From Crocinitomicaceae bacterium (GTDB taxonomy: Bacteria; Bacteroidota; Bacteroidia; Flavobacteriales_D; Crocinitomicaceae), in assembly GCA_024643545.1 (NCBI GenBank), contig JAHEMR010000005.1, forward strand, positions 357,675 through 421,674: 64,000 nucleotides of DNA. The letters run 5' to 3'. How positions within the stretch are numbered: the first letter of the stretch is position 1; each line of letters starts with the position of its first letter. A program made the position numbers and the translations under genes. Shown here one piece after another: positions 16,637 to 24,823 of the stretch. Under the pieces are notes generated by a model. It worked only from the letters and a program-made list of their open reading frames with translations, searched no databases and was not told where the DNA came from.

Positions 16637-17998
16637 ATGAAAACTTCCACTTCGGATCCCATTTGCGCCTTAGCTACGGCGAACGGCATTGGTGCGATTG
16701 CCATGATCCGCACTTCTGGCCCACAAGCTAAAACCTTGGTTTCGAAGGTATTTTCCAAAGACCTATCTGTGCAAAAATCGCATACGGTACATTTGGGATG
16801 GATTTCGAACCTGTCTGGCGAGCGCATCGATGAGGTTTTAGTGACCTTGTTCGACGACGGAAAGAGTTTCACCGGAGAAGAAAGTGTTGAGATAGCCTGT
16901 CACGGATCCATTTTCATTCAACAGCAAATTTTACAAGCATTAAGCAGTGTTGGATTCCGAATGGCAGAACCAGGAGAATTTACGCAGCGTGCCTTTTTGA
17001 ATGGTCGCATGGACCTTTCCCAAGCAGAAGCAGTTGCCGATTTGATTGCATCACAGTCGAAGAACGCGCATGAAATTGCCTTGAAACAATTGCGTGGAAA
17101 CTTTTCCAGTGAATTGCAAGAATTACGTGAGAAGTTGATTCACTTTGCTTCCTTGATCGAATTGGAATTGGATTTCGCAGAGGAGGATGTCGAGTTTGCG
17201 GACCGCACGGCCTTGAACAAGATGGTTGCTGAAGTGCTTCACATGATCAGACGTTTAGCCGCATCATTCGAACTTGGAAATGCCATCAAGAATGGCGTGC
17301 CAGTCGCGATTGTAGGCGCACCGAATACTGGAAAAAGTACCTTGTTGAATCAGTTGCTTGGCGAAGAACGCGCGATTGTTTCCAACATTGCAGGAACAAC
17401 ACGCGACGTCATCGAAGAAACCTTAAACATCGACGGAATTTTATTTCGTTTAATCGATACCGCAGGAATTCGCGAGACCACCGAAACAATCGAAGCCTTG
17501 GGAATTGAACGTTCCCAGCAGAAAATCCAACAAGCGAAGATTGTTTTGTGTTTGGCCGATGCTTCCGATTCCGAAAACCTCGACGAAACCGAAGCATGGG
17601 TGCACGACCTACGTGAAAAACATCCAGAGAAACACGTCTTGCTTTTAACCAACAAAATTGATTTAGACACATCCCGTCTAACGGACAGCCTACAAATCAG
17701 CGCCTTGACGGGAGTTGGCATTTCAGAACTGAAGTCCAAATTGGTCGAGAAAGTACTCGGCGATTTCAACATCCAAGAAGAAACGATCGTGTCAAACGCA
17801 CGTCACCATGAGTCTTTGCAAAAAACCGACGAAGCCTTGAGCAAAGCCCAAGAAGGACTGCACATCGGCACCACTGGAGACTTTATCGCGATGGACATCC
17901 GCACAGCCATGCGTCACCTCGGAAACATCACGGGCCACATCGACGTGGATACGGATATTTTGGGGTCGATCTTCTCGAAGTTCTGTATTGGCAAATAA
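16637..17998 (+). CDS. mnmE: tRNA uridine-5-carboxymethylaminomethyl modification GTPase MnmE
   Basis: With MnmG it installs the (c)mnm5 group on wobble U34 of several tRNAs. Domains in order: formyl-THF-binding N-domain (1-120, FTGEESVEIACHG), helical domain, and G domain with G1 GAPNTGKST, G2 GTTRD, G3 DTAG and G4 TNKID; the C-terminal Cys-containing FCIGK is the catalytic signature. Length 453 is normal. The last 18 bases, TTCTGTATTGGCAAATAA, closely resemble the trmE 3'-end attachment site used by SGI1-type islands, and an accessory block begins right after. Confidence 0.96.
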   Translation: MKTSTSDPICALATANGIGAIAMIRTSGPQAKTLVSKVFSKDLSVQKSHTVHLGWISNLSGERIDEVLVTLFDDGKSFTGEESVEIACHGSIFIQQQILQALSSVGFRMAEPGEFTQRAFLNGRMDLSQAEAVADLIASQSKNAHEIALKQLRGNFSSELQELREKLIHFASLIELELDFAEEDVEFADRTALNKMVAEVLHMIRRLAASFELGNAIKNGVPVAIVGAPNTGKSTLLNQLLGEERAIVSNIAGTTRDVIEETLNIDGILFRLIDTAGIRETTETIEALGIERSQQKIQQAKIVLCLADASDSENLDETEAWVHDLREKHPEKHVLLLTNKIDLDTSRLTDSLQISALTGVGISELKSKLVEKVLGDFNIQEETIVSNARHHESLQKTDEALSKAQEGLHIGTTGDFIAMDIRTAMRHLGNITGHIDVDTDILGSIFSKFCIGK

Positions 17999-18028
17999 AC
18001 CCTCAATCTTCTCTCAAAAAATCTGAAT

Positions 18029-18964
18029 TTAAAACAGTTTTTGATGTCTTTTTTGGATTAATTCAAGGTATGCCTCTTTCATTTCTTCTGATAGGAAACT
18101 TTGTTTAATCCAAATAATCCAAGTCGGTAGAATATTTTCAAAGCGCTTGTAAATTGCTTCTAACGATTTGTCGTTGATTTTAAGTGAAGTTGCCAATACT
18201 TGAAAATCGTTTCGATTCAATTTGCTCTTTTTACCATTGATTGTTAGTGCTGATTCTTCTTTATCTTCTGGCATCACAATGGCTGTATTTAATAAATCAT
18301 AGGCAGGTGAAAATGCGTATTCTCCAAGCAAATTCTCGATCAACGAGAAGTTTTTTAGGTGCATATCTGCGTTTCCGGTGAGGTAGCTAAACAATACCAC
18401 CTCAAAGATGCGCTGTGCTTCAAATCCTTTATTGGTAGTATATATGTGAGAGAGTTTTCCAATTTTTTCGATGGATCCTCGGTATTTGTGTTCTGTTAGG
18501 TTTTCACTCAATTGGCAAAAATCTTCTACCGCAATTTTTGCACCTTTATTTCTATCAAAGCGCTTTGTGATATAGGCCAATTCTCCAGACTTTAGTCGAA
18601 TCAATCCATGAAGGGCTGTATTCATCTTCACCAATTCTGCTAGGTGCATGGTAAGATCCTCATTCTCTGGAAGCTCTTTGAACTGTGCAGTCGGTGGTTT
18701 TAAAATGTAATCTCCATGCATTCCCACGAGGGTTAATCTAGATGGCTCATTCCTATGTTTCTCTACATGTAAGGACAACTTAGGCTGCACACCGGTCACC
18801 GTTTTGCTTTTAATGATGGTTTGTTTTGCGAGTTCTTCCAACTGTATTAAGTCAAAATCGATGTTCGGCGCTTGTGTTGCACCAAACAATTTTTTAGCAC
18901 AGGAAGGATGATAATCCTGTTGTTCCTTATCGAGGAGTTGATAACAATGTAAACACTTACTCAT
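18029..18964 (-). CDS. hipT: HipT-like Ser/Thr kinase toxin (HipA C-terminal kinase part)
   Basis: HipA-family kinases phosphorylate aminoacyl-tRNA synthetases and stop growth. 311 residues: an N-terminal zinc-ribbon-like C4-x2-C7...H19-x2-C22 motif, the Gly/Ser loop TVTGVQPKLSL (residues ~55-65), the catalytic Asp-200 with Asn-205 in GNADMHLKNF, and the metal Asp-223 in AYDLLN. It lacks the N-subdomain-1 of one-piece HipA, which is instead encoded by the preceding gene, as in HipBST systems. Overlaps hipS by four bases (ATGA). The 3' end faces mnmE with 30 bases between. Confidence 0.88.
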   Translation of the reverse strand: MSKCLHCYQLLDKEQQDYHPSCAKKLFGATQAPNIDFDLIQLEELAKQTIIKSKTVTGVQPKLSLHVEKHRNEPSRLTLVGMHGDYILKPPTAQFKELPENEDLTMHLAELVKMNTALHGLIRLKSGELAYITKRFDRNKGAKIAVEDFCQLSENLTEHKYRGSIEKIGKLSHIYTTNKGFEAQRIFEVVLFSYLTGNADMHLKNFSLIENLLGEYAFSPAYDLLNTAIVMPEDKEESALTINGKKSKLNRNDFQVLATSLKINDKSLEAIYKRFENILPTWIIWIKQSFLSEEMKEAYLELIQKRHQKLF

Positions 18965-19287
18965 GATTCGATTACCTTACTGATGATGGATACACAACCA
19001 ATATTATCTTTACAAAGGGTTAACAACATAGAAAATCGGTCGTTTGGTTTTATTTTCCAATGATTTAAGGCAATCGTTAATAACCATCCTTCTGGAATTA
19101 AACCATCAAAGAATGGAAACAGGACTTTGCTCGAGTATGCTTTTTCTTGCAATGGTAAAGTGAGGCTTACCGGTTTAGCTTGCACGCTTGCTAAATAATC
19201 TACATCGTATTGAAATAGAAATCCGTCATCTGTTTCACTTAATATGCCGGCAAATTCATTTTTGTAATATACATGTCCTTGCCTCAT
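18961..19287 (-). CDS. hipS: HipS-like protein (HipA N-subdomain-1)
   Basis: 108 residues equal to the N-terminal subdomain of HipA: YYKNEFAGILSETDDGFLFQYD, LPLQEKAYSS, LFPFFDGLIPEGWLL and the end LTLCKDNIGCVSII. In E. coli O127 HipBST the separate HipS is the antitoxin that inhibits HipT, whereas HipB boosts and regulates. By analogy this gene would neutralise the downstream kinase. It overlaps hipB by one base and hipT by four, giving a coupled three-gene operon. The role is inferred from gene order and domain match. Confidence 0.82.
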   Translation of the reverse strand: MRQGHVYYKNEFAGILSETDDGFLFQYDVDYLASVQAKPVSLTLPLQEKAYSSKVLFPFFDGLIPEGWLLTIALNHWKIKPNDRFSMLLTLCKDNIGCVSIISKVIES

Positions 19288-19490
19288 CAGTTTGTTTTTT
19301 GAATGACACCAAGTTCACTTCCAAACAAATCCAATAGTTGATTTACCTTGTCTAGTCGCACGGATTGTTTCCCTTGCTCTAACTCCCGCACAAAACGAAT
19401 TCCAACACCAGCTTTTTCTGCCAATTCAGGCTGTGTAAGCTTTAGTTGTTTTCTTTTTTCTTTAATAAAAGTTGCGATAGAAGTATTCAT
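19287..19490 (-). CDS. hipB: HipB-like XRE-family DNA-binding protein
   Basis: A 67-residue helix-turn-helix protein: FIKEKRKQLKLTQPELAEKAGVGIRFVRELEQGKQSVRLDKV contains the five-helix XRE fold. Predicted autorepressor of the hipBST operon. I take ATG 19490, where relatives begin; an in-frame ATG at 19502 would add MGIK but lies inside operator 1. Three copies of TACCC-N4-GGGTA upstream are its probable binding sites. Confidence 0.85.
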   Translation of the reverse strand: MNTSIATFIKEKRKQLKLTQPELAEKAGVGIRFVRELEQGKQSVRLDKVNQLLDLFGSELGVIQKTN

Positions 19491-19495
19491 TTTTA

Positions 19496-19590
19496 TACCC
19501 ATTAGGGTACAAAAATACGAAAAATAGTTTTAAACGTACCCGAAAGGGTATAAAAACCGAAAAAGACATTTATGTATACCCGATAGGGTG
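19496..19590. promoter_or_regulatory. Three HipB operator candidates, TACCC-N4-GGGTA
   Basis: Inverted repeats at 19496-19509, 19537-19550 and 19577-19590 (the last ends GGGTG). Flanks extend the symmetry to roughly TATACCC-N4-GGGTATA. Centres are 41 and 40 bases apart, about four helical turns, so bound dimers would face the same side. Site 1 overlaps the start region of hipB and lies at the predicted transcription start. E. coli HipB uses TATCC-N8-GGATA, so the half sites are analogous, not identical. Confidence 0.75.
19510..19517 (-). promoter_or_regulatory. -7 promoter element of hipBST
   Basis: The minus strand reads TATTTTTG, between operators 1 and 2, with predicted initiation inside operator 1. 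This placement fits steric repression. Confidence 0.5.
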
Positions 19591-19658
19591 TAAAAATAGA
19601 ATTGCCCTTCTAGCAAACCAATCGTTTTCATTGATTTTTTTCCAGACAATTCCTGTAT

Positions 19659-20690
19659 TTAATCCATTAAAAAACTACGTGCTACAGAAACGATTTCTTT
19701 ATTCAAGCTAACAATATTTTCTAATTTGTCAACGGGATATTTATCACTATACCCAGTAATTTCTAAGAAGTGCTTACCTCGTGTTGATGTGATTTTTGCA
19801 ATTACTTTGCGTTGATTGTCGTCTACTAATATGTTGAAACTATTTTTCTGATCGCGGTAAGAAATTCTTGAAAAATCTACTTTTTTAAGGGAGTTAATTA
19901 TGATTGTTTTAACAGCGTGATAAATCTTTAATTCCTCACTTGTTGTAATTATTAACGTTCCATTTTTAGATTCTTCTTCAATCAATTTTGGCAACACTTG
20001 CTGAATTGAATTTGCATTGACTAATCCACGAAGTTTATCTTTAATGGCATCATTCATTCGTTTGCCGGGCATTCTCGCAAATAGTGCTTTGATGAATTCA
20101 TCCGAAGGATTTAGTAATTCCTCAGTAAGCGCATCATTGAATCCTTCTAAAAAGAAACAATCTTGTGCCTCTTCTTGTATTTTTACTAAGAAATTATTTT
20201 CAGTATTGTTTTTGTGAAATTGCGCGAATAACTCTATTTTTTCATCGTCCAATTCTGTAAAATCGATTACCAAAAATGGATTAGGATGCAATTTATTTTT
20301 CTCTAAATATTCTGCATAAAAGCGCCATTCCAATCCATTTGTTAGAATTCCGATTTTTGATCCTTCAGTATGACTAAAGTAACCGTTGAGTTGCGCTCCC
20401 TCTTTATCTGTTAATTTTTTACCGAACCTTTTACACTCGATTATAATTTCGGGCTTTTTACCTTTAACCATTAACCCAATATCTGCCTTGTCATTTTTTT
20501 GACCCCAACCAGCATTTATTTCAGTTAGCATATCTTTAGGGTCTCTACTGTATCCGATTAATCCTAGTAAAGGTTCAATAAGGTACATTCTAGTTTTTGC
20601 CTCATCCGTACACTTTTCGTCTAGCCCTGTGAAATCAAATTTCGCAAAGCCCTTTTTTACAGCACTAACAATCCTTTTATCTACATTCAT
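19659..20690 (-). CDS. PD-(D/E)XK nuclease-like protein, type I restriction HsdR N-terminal type
   Basis: 343 residues. Residues ~25-150 form the HsdR_N-like nuclease domain: helix EAKTRMYLIEPLLGLIGY, then Asp-70 in KADIGLMV and Glu-85/Lys-87 in IIIECKRFG, the full D-ExK triad, then QLNGYFSHTEGSKIGILTNGLEWRFY. The C-terminal half (residues ~200-343) is of unknown type. There is no helicase motor, specificity subunit or methylase nearby, so it is a solitary nuclease and not a type I restriction system. It lies 154 bases downstream of the kinase gene; it could be read through from that operon or have its own promoter. Confidence 0.75.
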   Translation of the reverse strand: MNVDKRIVSAVKKGFAKFDFTGLDEKCTDEAKTRMYLIEPLLGLIGYSRDPKDMLTEINAGWGQKNDKADIGLMVKGKKPEIIIECKRFGKKLTDKEGAQLNGYFSHTEGSKIGILTNGLEWRFYAEYLEKNKLHPNPFLVIDFTELDDEKIELFAQFHKNNTENNFLVKIQEEAQDCFFLEGFNDALTEELLNPSDEFIKALFARMPGKRMNDAIKDKLRGLVNANSIQQVLPKLIEEESKNGTLIITTSEELKIYHAVKTIIINSLKKVDFSRISYRDQKNSFNILVDDNQRKVIAKITSTRGKHFLEITGYSDKYPVDKLENIVSLNKEIVSVARSFLMD

Positions 20691-20844
20691 GATTCAATTA
20701 TTTTAATTTTCTTTTTTTTCAAATTGTATGATGATCTTTACATCACACTCAATTTTTAACCTAATATCTATTTAACATTGCTGTTTACTGAAAAACTTAG
20801 ATCTAATATTTGATTAAATACCTCGTGTTTTCTCGGCGTTTGAT

Positions 20845-22002
20845 TCAAAAATCAACTTTATAAATTGTTTCAGAACTCCTTATCTCAATTTTAATAATAC
20901 CACCTCTTCCATTGGAAACATTCAGTTGTTTTCCGACAAAGGCATTCTTATCTAATTGAATAGGTGTTTGGCCCAACGGGGTTAGTCCATTCAATACAAC
21001 TGCCGGCACATTTGATTCGATTCTAATTAGACCTGGAGAAATTTCTTTAAAAGTCGGTTCTGAAGCAAGAAGTGTAATAATCTCATCACCTTGACGATAT
21101 AAACATGGTTCTTTAACTCTTGAAATATCACTATTGATAGCAGAAGTAAGTTCATTTAAATAGAAATTCACCGAATTTGCATTTAACAGCCTAGCTCTTC
21201 GAAATAGCTCTGAAGTGTTCGGATTTTTGAAATCTTTCGCACTGAACAAAAGGTTATCTAAACTATTGAATCCATTTTGTAATGGTGAACGCCATAGGCT
21301 TTTATCATATTTTAATAGTTCAATTGCGGTAATCATCACAATGAATGAAAAGCGATCAATTGAAGGGTTAAAATCAATTAATCTTCTTTGTGGATGTTGA
21401 AATTCTGCACGTCCGTTTTCAATGGCATTTAAATGTGAGAGAGAAGGGATATACATACCATCATAATCGATTAGTTTAAGATTGATCATAGATCCGATCT
21501 CCTCAATCAATAAGTTTCCACACTGAACATCTCCGTGTCCGATATTGTTTTCTTCTAAACTTTTGGAGAGTTCTACTACTTTCTTTTGTAATTGATTTAG
21601 CTTGTTGTTATCGTTTAAATTATTGCCTATCCAAGTATTTAAATCTTTTCCTGAAGACCACGACATTTGAATAAGCGGATACGCTTTTCCTTTTACAACG
21701 ATTTCGTTGTCTAAAAATCGGTAATCAATCTTCCAAGTGACGTGAATTGATTCCAAATGTTTGGAAATGGATTTAGCTCGTAAAACTCGATCAGCATCAT
21801 TATTCAGAAAACATCTGATTCCGTAGGTATTATGGTTATAATTGGCTTTAAAAACAACTGCATTTGTACCAGAACCAAATGCGTATACTTTAATAGGGCT
21901 GATTCTCATAGGAACGAAAACAGCTTCATTTAATACTTGAAGACAATCGCCATTTTTTGAAATGATGGTTTGATTATATTCACCAATGGATGGGTATTGC
22001 AT
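20845..22002 (-). CDS. Protein kinase of VWA/PP2C/kinase triad, with PEGA-like C-terminus
   Basis: 385 residues. Gly loop GSGTNAVVFKA (43-53); the usual beta3 Lys is Arg-63 (TYGIRCF), as I recall for kinases of such triads; catalytic loop HGDVQCGNLLI (His-156, Asp-158, Asn-163); Mg-binding LIDYDG (Asp-179); activation segment MYIPSLSHLNAIENGRAEF and FQHPQRR. Residues ~315-385 look like a PEGA-type beta domain (ESNVPAVVLNG, GQTPIQL). No membrane helix. The ATG overlaps the PP2C stop by one base (TAATG), so kinase and phosphatase are made together and probably oppose one another. Confidence 0.8.
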   Translation of the reverse strand: MQYPSIGEYNQTIISKNGDCLQVLNEAVFVPMRISPIKVYAFGSGTNAVVFKANYNHNTYGIRCFLNNDADRVLRAKSISKHLESIHVTWKIDYRFLDNEIVVKGKAYPLIQMSWSSGKDLNTWIGNNLNDNNKLNQLQKKVVELSKSLEENNIGHGDVQCGNLLIEEIGSMINLKLIDYDGMYIPSLSHLNAIENGRAEFQHPQRRLIDFNPSIDRFSFIVMITAIELLKYDKSLWRSPLQNGFNSLDNLLFSAKDFKNPNTSELFRRARLLNANSVNFYLNELTSAINSDISRVKEPCLYRQGDEIITLLASEPTFKEISPGLIRIESNVPAVVLNGLTPLGQTPIQLDKNAFVGKQLNVSNGRGGIIKIEIRSSETIYKVDF

Positions 22003-23078
22003 TACTGAATTGTTAGGTGAGAAGTATCATTTTTTTTTGTTGTATCGGTTGGACTGGAATTTTCTTTACCTCCCGAATTACCTTTTGGCGAGTCAACAGT
22101 GGGATTTTTTAAAAACAACAATAAAAGAATAATTGAAAGAATACCTACCATATAGAATAACAGAATCTCATGAAACTTCTGCTTTTTTTTAACTTCTTCA
22201 AAGTCGTTTTTTATGCCATTGAAATTCTGCATAATTGTTTGGATATCCATATCTGAAAAATTTAAATTAGAATCACTTTCCTTAAAAGGAATAAAGGTGT
22301 TTGGTGGAGTCGGTTCTGGAAATGAAAAACCAGTTGGAGGAATAATTGACTTCGAGGATTGAATCAGATCTGAAATATATACTATGGTAATATCATCCTC
22401 TTCTAGTAGATTAGAATTCCAAAGTTCTTCGATTTTCTCAATAAATGAATCGTAGGATTCAAAGTGAATGAGTTCATTTACCCACTTAGGATCACTTAGA
22501 AACAACCTGCTAATCGCATCAGTACAAAGTAATAAACCTTCTCCATTTTGAAGATTAATTTTTGATTTTGAAATCTCAAATGAATCAGGTTCTTCTTTTA
22601 AAAGATTAACGGTATTCAGAAAATATTGATTATCATTTAATTCCATAACGGAATGAAATGGAAATGAAGAGATATTCGTATTTTTTTCAATTCTAAAAAT
22701 AGTGCAATCACCAATACTAATAAGATCAAGGGTGTTTTGATTATTAAATTGAATCCCTAGAAAAGTGGAGGTTGATCCTTCACTAAATTTTTTCCTTTCC
22801 AAACTAGCAATAGCCATATTATCACTAAATTTCGGTGGACCGGATTGAATTTCAGCTGCGGCATTTTTTACTAATTGACAAAATCCATCTTCTTGAAAAG
22901 TTGGATTTTTGCAGAATTCTTGAACAAGCTTTTCCGCCCAAAATTCTGACCTAAAACTTTGAGTCGACCCATCTGCAATAGCAATTGTTTTGTTGTCTGG
23001 ATTTATGCAAAATTTATCCTGTACAAAATTGTAGGTTAACGAAGATTTTTTGTGTGTTTGGAGTACTTTAATTTTCAT
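22002..23078 (-). CDS. PP2C-family protein phosphatase with C-terminal membrane anchor
   Basis: Predicted metal-dependent Ser/Thr phosphatase. Motifs: IAIADGSTQS (Asp-36), STSTFLGIQF, ISIGDCTIFRI (Asp-124), LLLCTDAISRLF (Asp-187) and EEDDITIVYI (Asp-228/229) for the two metals. A proline-rich linker (~245-265), an acidic/helical segment, one transmembrane helix (~304-324) and a polar Ser/Asn/Lys-rich tail follow. The catalytic domain is therefore held on the inner face of the membrane with a short tail outside. It abuts the VWA stop directly and overlaps the kinase start, which fits a signalling operon. Confidence 0.85.
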   Translation of the reverse strand: MKIKVLQTHKKSSLTYNFVQDKFCINPDNKTIAIADGSTQSFRSEFWAEKLVQEFCKNPTFQEDGFCQLVKNAAAEIQSGPPKFSDNMAIASLERKKFSEGSTSTFLGIQFNNQNTLDLISIGDCTIFRIEKNTNISSFPFHSVMELNDNQYFLNTVNLLKEEPDSFEISKSKINLQNGEGLLLCTDAISRLFLSDPKWVNELIHFESYDSFIEKIEELWNSNLLEEDDITIVYISDLIQSSKSIIPPTGFSFPEPTPPNTFIPFKESDSNLNFSDMDIQTIMQNFNGIKNDFEEVKKKQKFHEILLFYMVGILSIILLLLFLKNPTVDSPKGNSGGKENSSPTDTTKKNDTSHLTIQ

Positions 23079-23891
23079 TTATTGAGGTGTGCCAATGTTC
23101 AAAAAATTTATTAAATCATTTGCATTTCCATTAAATACATATCCTTTAGACCCATTTTGGACCTGATATCCTTTCGCCCCAGCAATTCTCAACATGTTTT
23201 CATTTAGTGGGGAAGACAAATCAAAAAGTAAGTTTCCAAATTTGTCAGAAGAATTTAGTTGATTTGGGAATAATTTTCGATCTCCCGCATTGGAAGATAA
23301 GTGAATATTCAAAACAAAGGCATTACCAAAATTAGTCGATAGAGATTTCAATCGCTCAACTTGCTCTATTAAGGTGTAAAAACGAAACCCCGTATCGGTT
23401 GCCTCCCCATCCGTAATATTGATAATGATTGGGGGATGGCACTCCCTATGATTACCCCAATTTATCCAATCTTGACAAAGTCTATTAGCATTTTCGAATG
23501 CTTTAGTCATAGGAGTATCGCAATTTGCATAAGGTTTCACCCAAATAGGCTTATCTTGTTCCTGACCAATTGGATAATCGAAAATATCTTTTATAGAAAC
23601 CACCCATTTATTTTGTAATTGTCCCTCCCATGCAGATTGTACAGAATTACTCGATTTACCATAACCTATAATTGCCACTTCAAATCGATTTTTTATTTCT
23701 CCTGAAGTTCCAATACACCTCAATCCAACCTCATATAAAGTATCATTAATAGCATTTGCTACTTCGACTGATTTTGGATGATTGGCATTACCAAAAGAAT
23801 CAGACATGGATTGACTCTGGTCTACTAAGTAGACTATTAAACACGGATTAGTGCTAGTAATAACTAGGTTACTTAAGTCGTTAAACTGCAT
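23079..23891 (-). CDS. VWA-domain protein (TerY-like) with intact MIDAS
   Basis: 270 residues, one von Willebrand A domain. The metal-ion-dependent adhesion site is complete: DQSQS (Asp-24, Ser-26, Ser-28), Thr-126 in CDTPMTKAFENA and Asp-161 in INITDGEATD. Proteins of this type act as metal-dependent scaffolds; in TerY-P triads a VWA protein is encoded with PP2C and a kinase. No signal peptide or membrane helix is seen, so it is cytoplasmic. It lies eight bases after the DUF805 gene and directly before the PP2C gene. The bound partner is unknown. Confidence 0.85.
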   Translation of the reverse strand: MQFNDLSNLVITSTNPCLIVYLVDQSQSMSDSFGNANHPKSVEVANAINDTLYEVGLRCIGTSGEIKNRFEVAIIGYGKSSNSVQSAWEGQLQNKWVVSIKDIFDYPIGQEQDKPIWVKPYANCDTPMTKAFENANRLCQDWINWGNHRECHPPIIINITDGEATDTGFRFYTLIEQVERLKSLSTNFGNAFVLNIHLSSNAGDRKLFPNQLNSSDKFGNLLFDLSSPLNENMLRIAGAKGYQVQNGSKGYVFNGNANDLINFLNIGTPQ

Positions 23892-23899
23892 ATGTTAAA

Positions 23900-24388
23900 T
23901 TATTTATATAAACTGCCGTTTTGGTAGCCGTCGCTATTTTTTGAGTCTATATTATTTTGATTATTTTGATTTTGACCAGTAGCATTATGACCACCACCAT
24001 ATTGTCCCGGGTATCCTGAATTAGTGATTGTATTCGTTGACTGGTTTTGTTTTATTGGTTGCGTAAAAGTATTATTAGAATTATTTTGATCATCTTTTGG
24101 GTTTTCCCCATATTGATTTACACCTGAGACTCCATCTTGGAAAATCATCCACAATCCATAAAAAGGAATAATTTGAAACCAACCGCTATTGCCCAAATCA
24201 TGACATCTTTTAGCTCCTTGAGCCCAAAGAAACCATAATAAAGGTATGGATGACAGCAAAATGATTCCATTTCCTGCGGATGATAAAATCAACGTTATTA
24301 CAACTCTTGTAAAAACAAAAAGAATGAAACTTATTCCGTATTCAGATCTACGAATTCGGCCTTCAAAAGAAAATGGGTTATTAAACAT
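23900..24388 (-). CDS. DUF805 membrane protein with Gly/Asn-rich tail
   Basis: 162 residues. Residues 1-95 are a DUF805 domain: FEGRIRRSEYG, two or three helices, and the signature GAKRCHDLGNSGWFQIIPFYGLW. Residues ~96-162 are a low-complexity cytoplasmic or external tail rich in Asn, Gln, Gly and Ser with GYPGQYGGGHN in the middle and DGYQNGSLYK at the very end. The preceding gene encodes an unrelated membrane domain with the same kind of tail and the same end, DGYNSGDIYK. Second gene of the predicted five-gene operon; five bases separate it from the first gene. Confidence 0.78.
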   Translation of the reverse strand: MFNNPFSFEGRIRRSEYGISFILFVFTRVVITLILSSAGNGIILLSSIPLLWFLWAQGAKRCHDLGNSGWFQIIPFYGLWMIFQDGVSGVNQYGENPKDDQNNSNNTFTQPIKQNQSTNTITNSGYPGQYGGGHNATGQNQNNQNNIDSKNSDGYQNGSLYK

Positions 24389-24393
24389 ACTGG

Positions 24394-24783
24394 TTATTTA
24401 TAAATGTCTCCGCTATTGTAGCCATCATTGCTGTTGTTGTTTTGAGAATTATTTTCTCCGCCATTGTAGCCTGCTGAAAAATTGGATGTTGTTGAATTAT
24501 CATTATGTCCACCGCTATATCCACCGCCATATCCACCTTTAGTTGTTTTTTGGATAGTACCGCCATTTACTTTTGGTGCAGTTAGATAAGTAATTAGCCA
24601 AAGTAAACCAGGTATAATACTATTTGCTAACAACATACCTAGGATATAAGGAGCTGAAGAGGCTGGGCTTCCATAAGGTGTTTGAATCCTTGCGGCATTC
24701 ATCCACGCCATCAAGAATAATATCCCAAATATGATGGTAACTGTCCATGAGATGGCAACCATTGTTGAATTTAATTTTCTCAT
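24394..24783 (-). CDS. Small membrane protein with Gly/Asn-rich tail
   Basis: 129 residues; family not recognised. Two hydrophobic segments (residues ~8-30 and ~43-67) are followed by a tail from ~70 to the end containing GGYGGGYSGGHND, AGYNGGENN and the terminal SNDGYNSGDIYK. The tail resembles that of the DUF805 protein encoded next, although the membrane domains do not. First gene of the operon, preceded by a good promoter (24824-24853). Probably membrane-located; the tail may be a docking or phosphorylation segment, which is inference only. Confidence 0.7.
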   Translation of the reverse strand: MRKLNSTMVAISWTVTIIFGILFLMAWMNAARIQTPYGSPASSAPYILGMLLANSIIPGLLWLITYLTAPKVNGGTIQKTTKGGYGGGYSGGHNDNSTTSNFSAGYNGGENNSQNNNSNDGYNSGDIYK

Positions 24784-24823
24784 AAATTAATTTACAAAAG
24801 GTTATTTAAAACTTAATTTCTCA

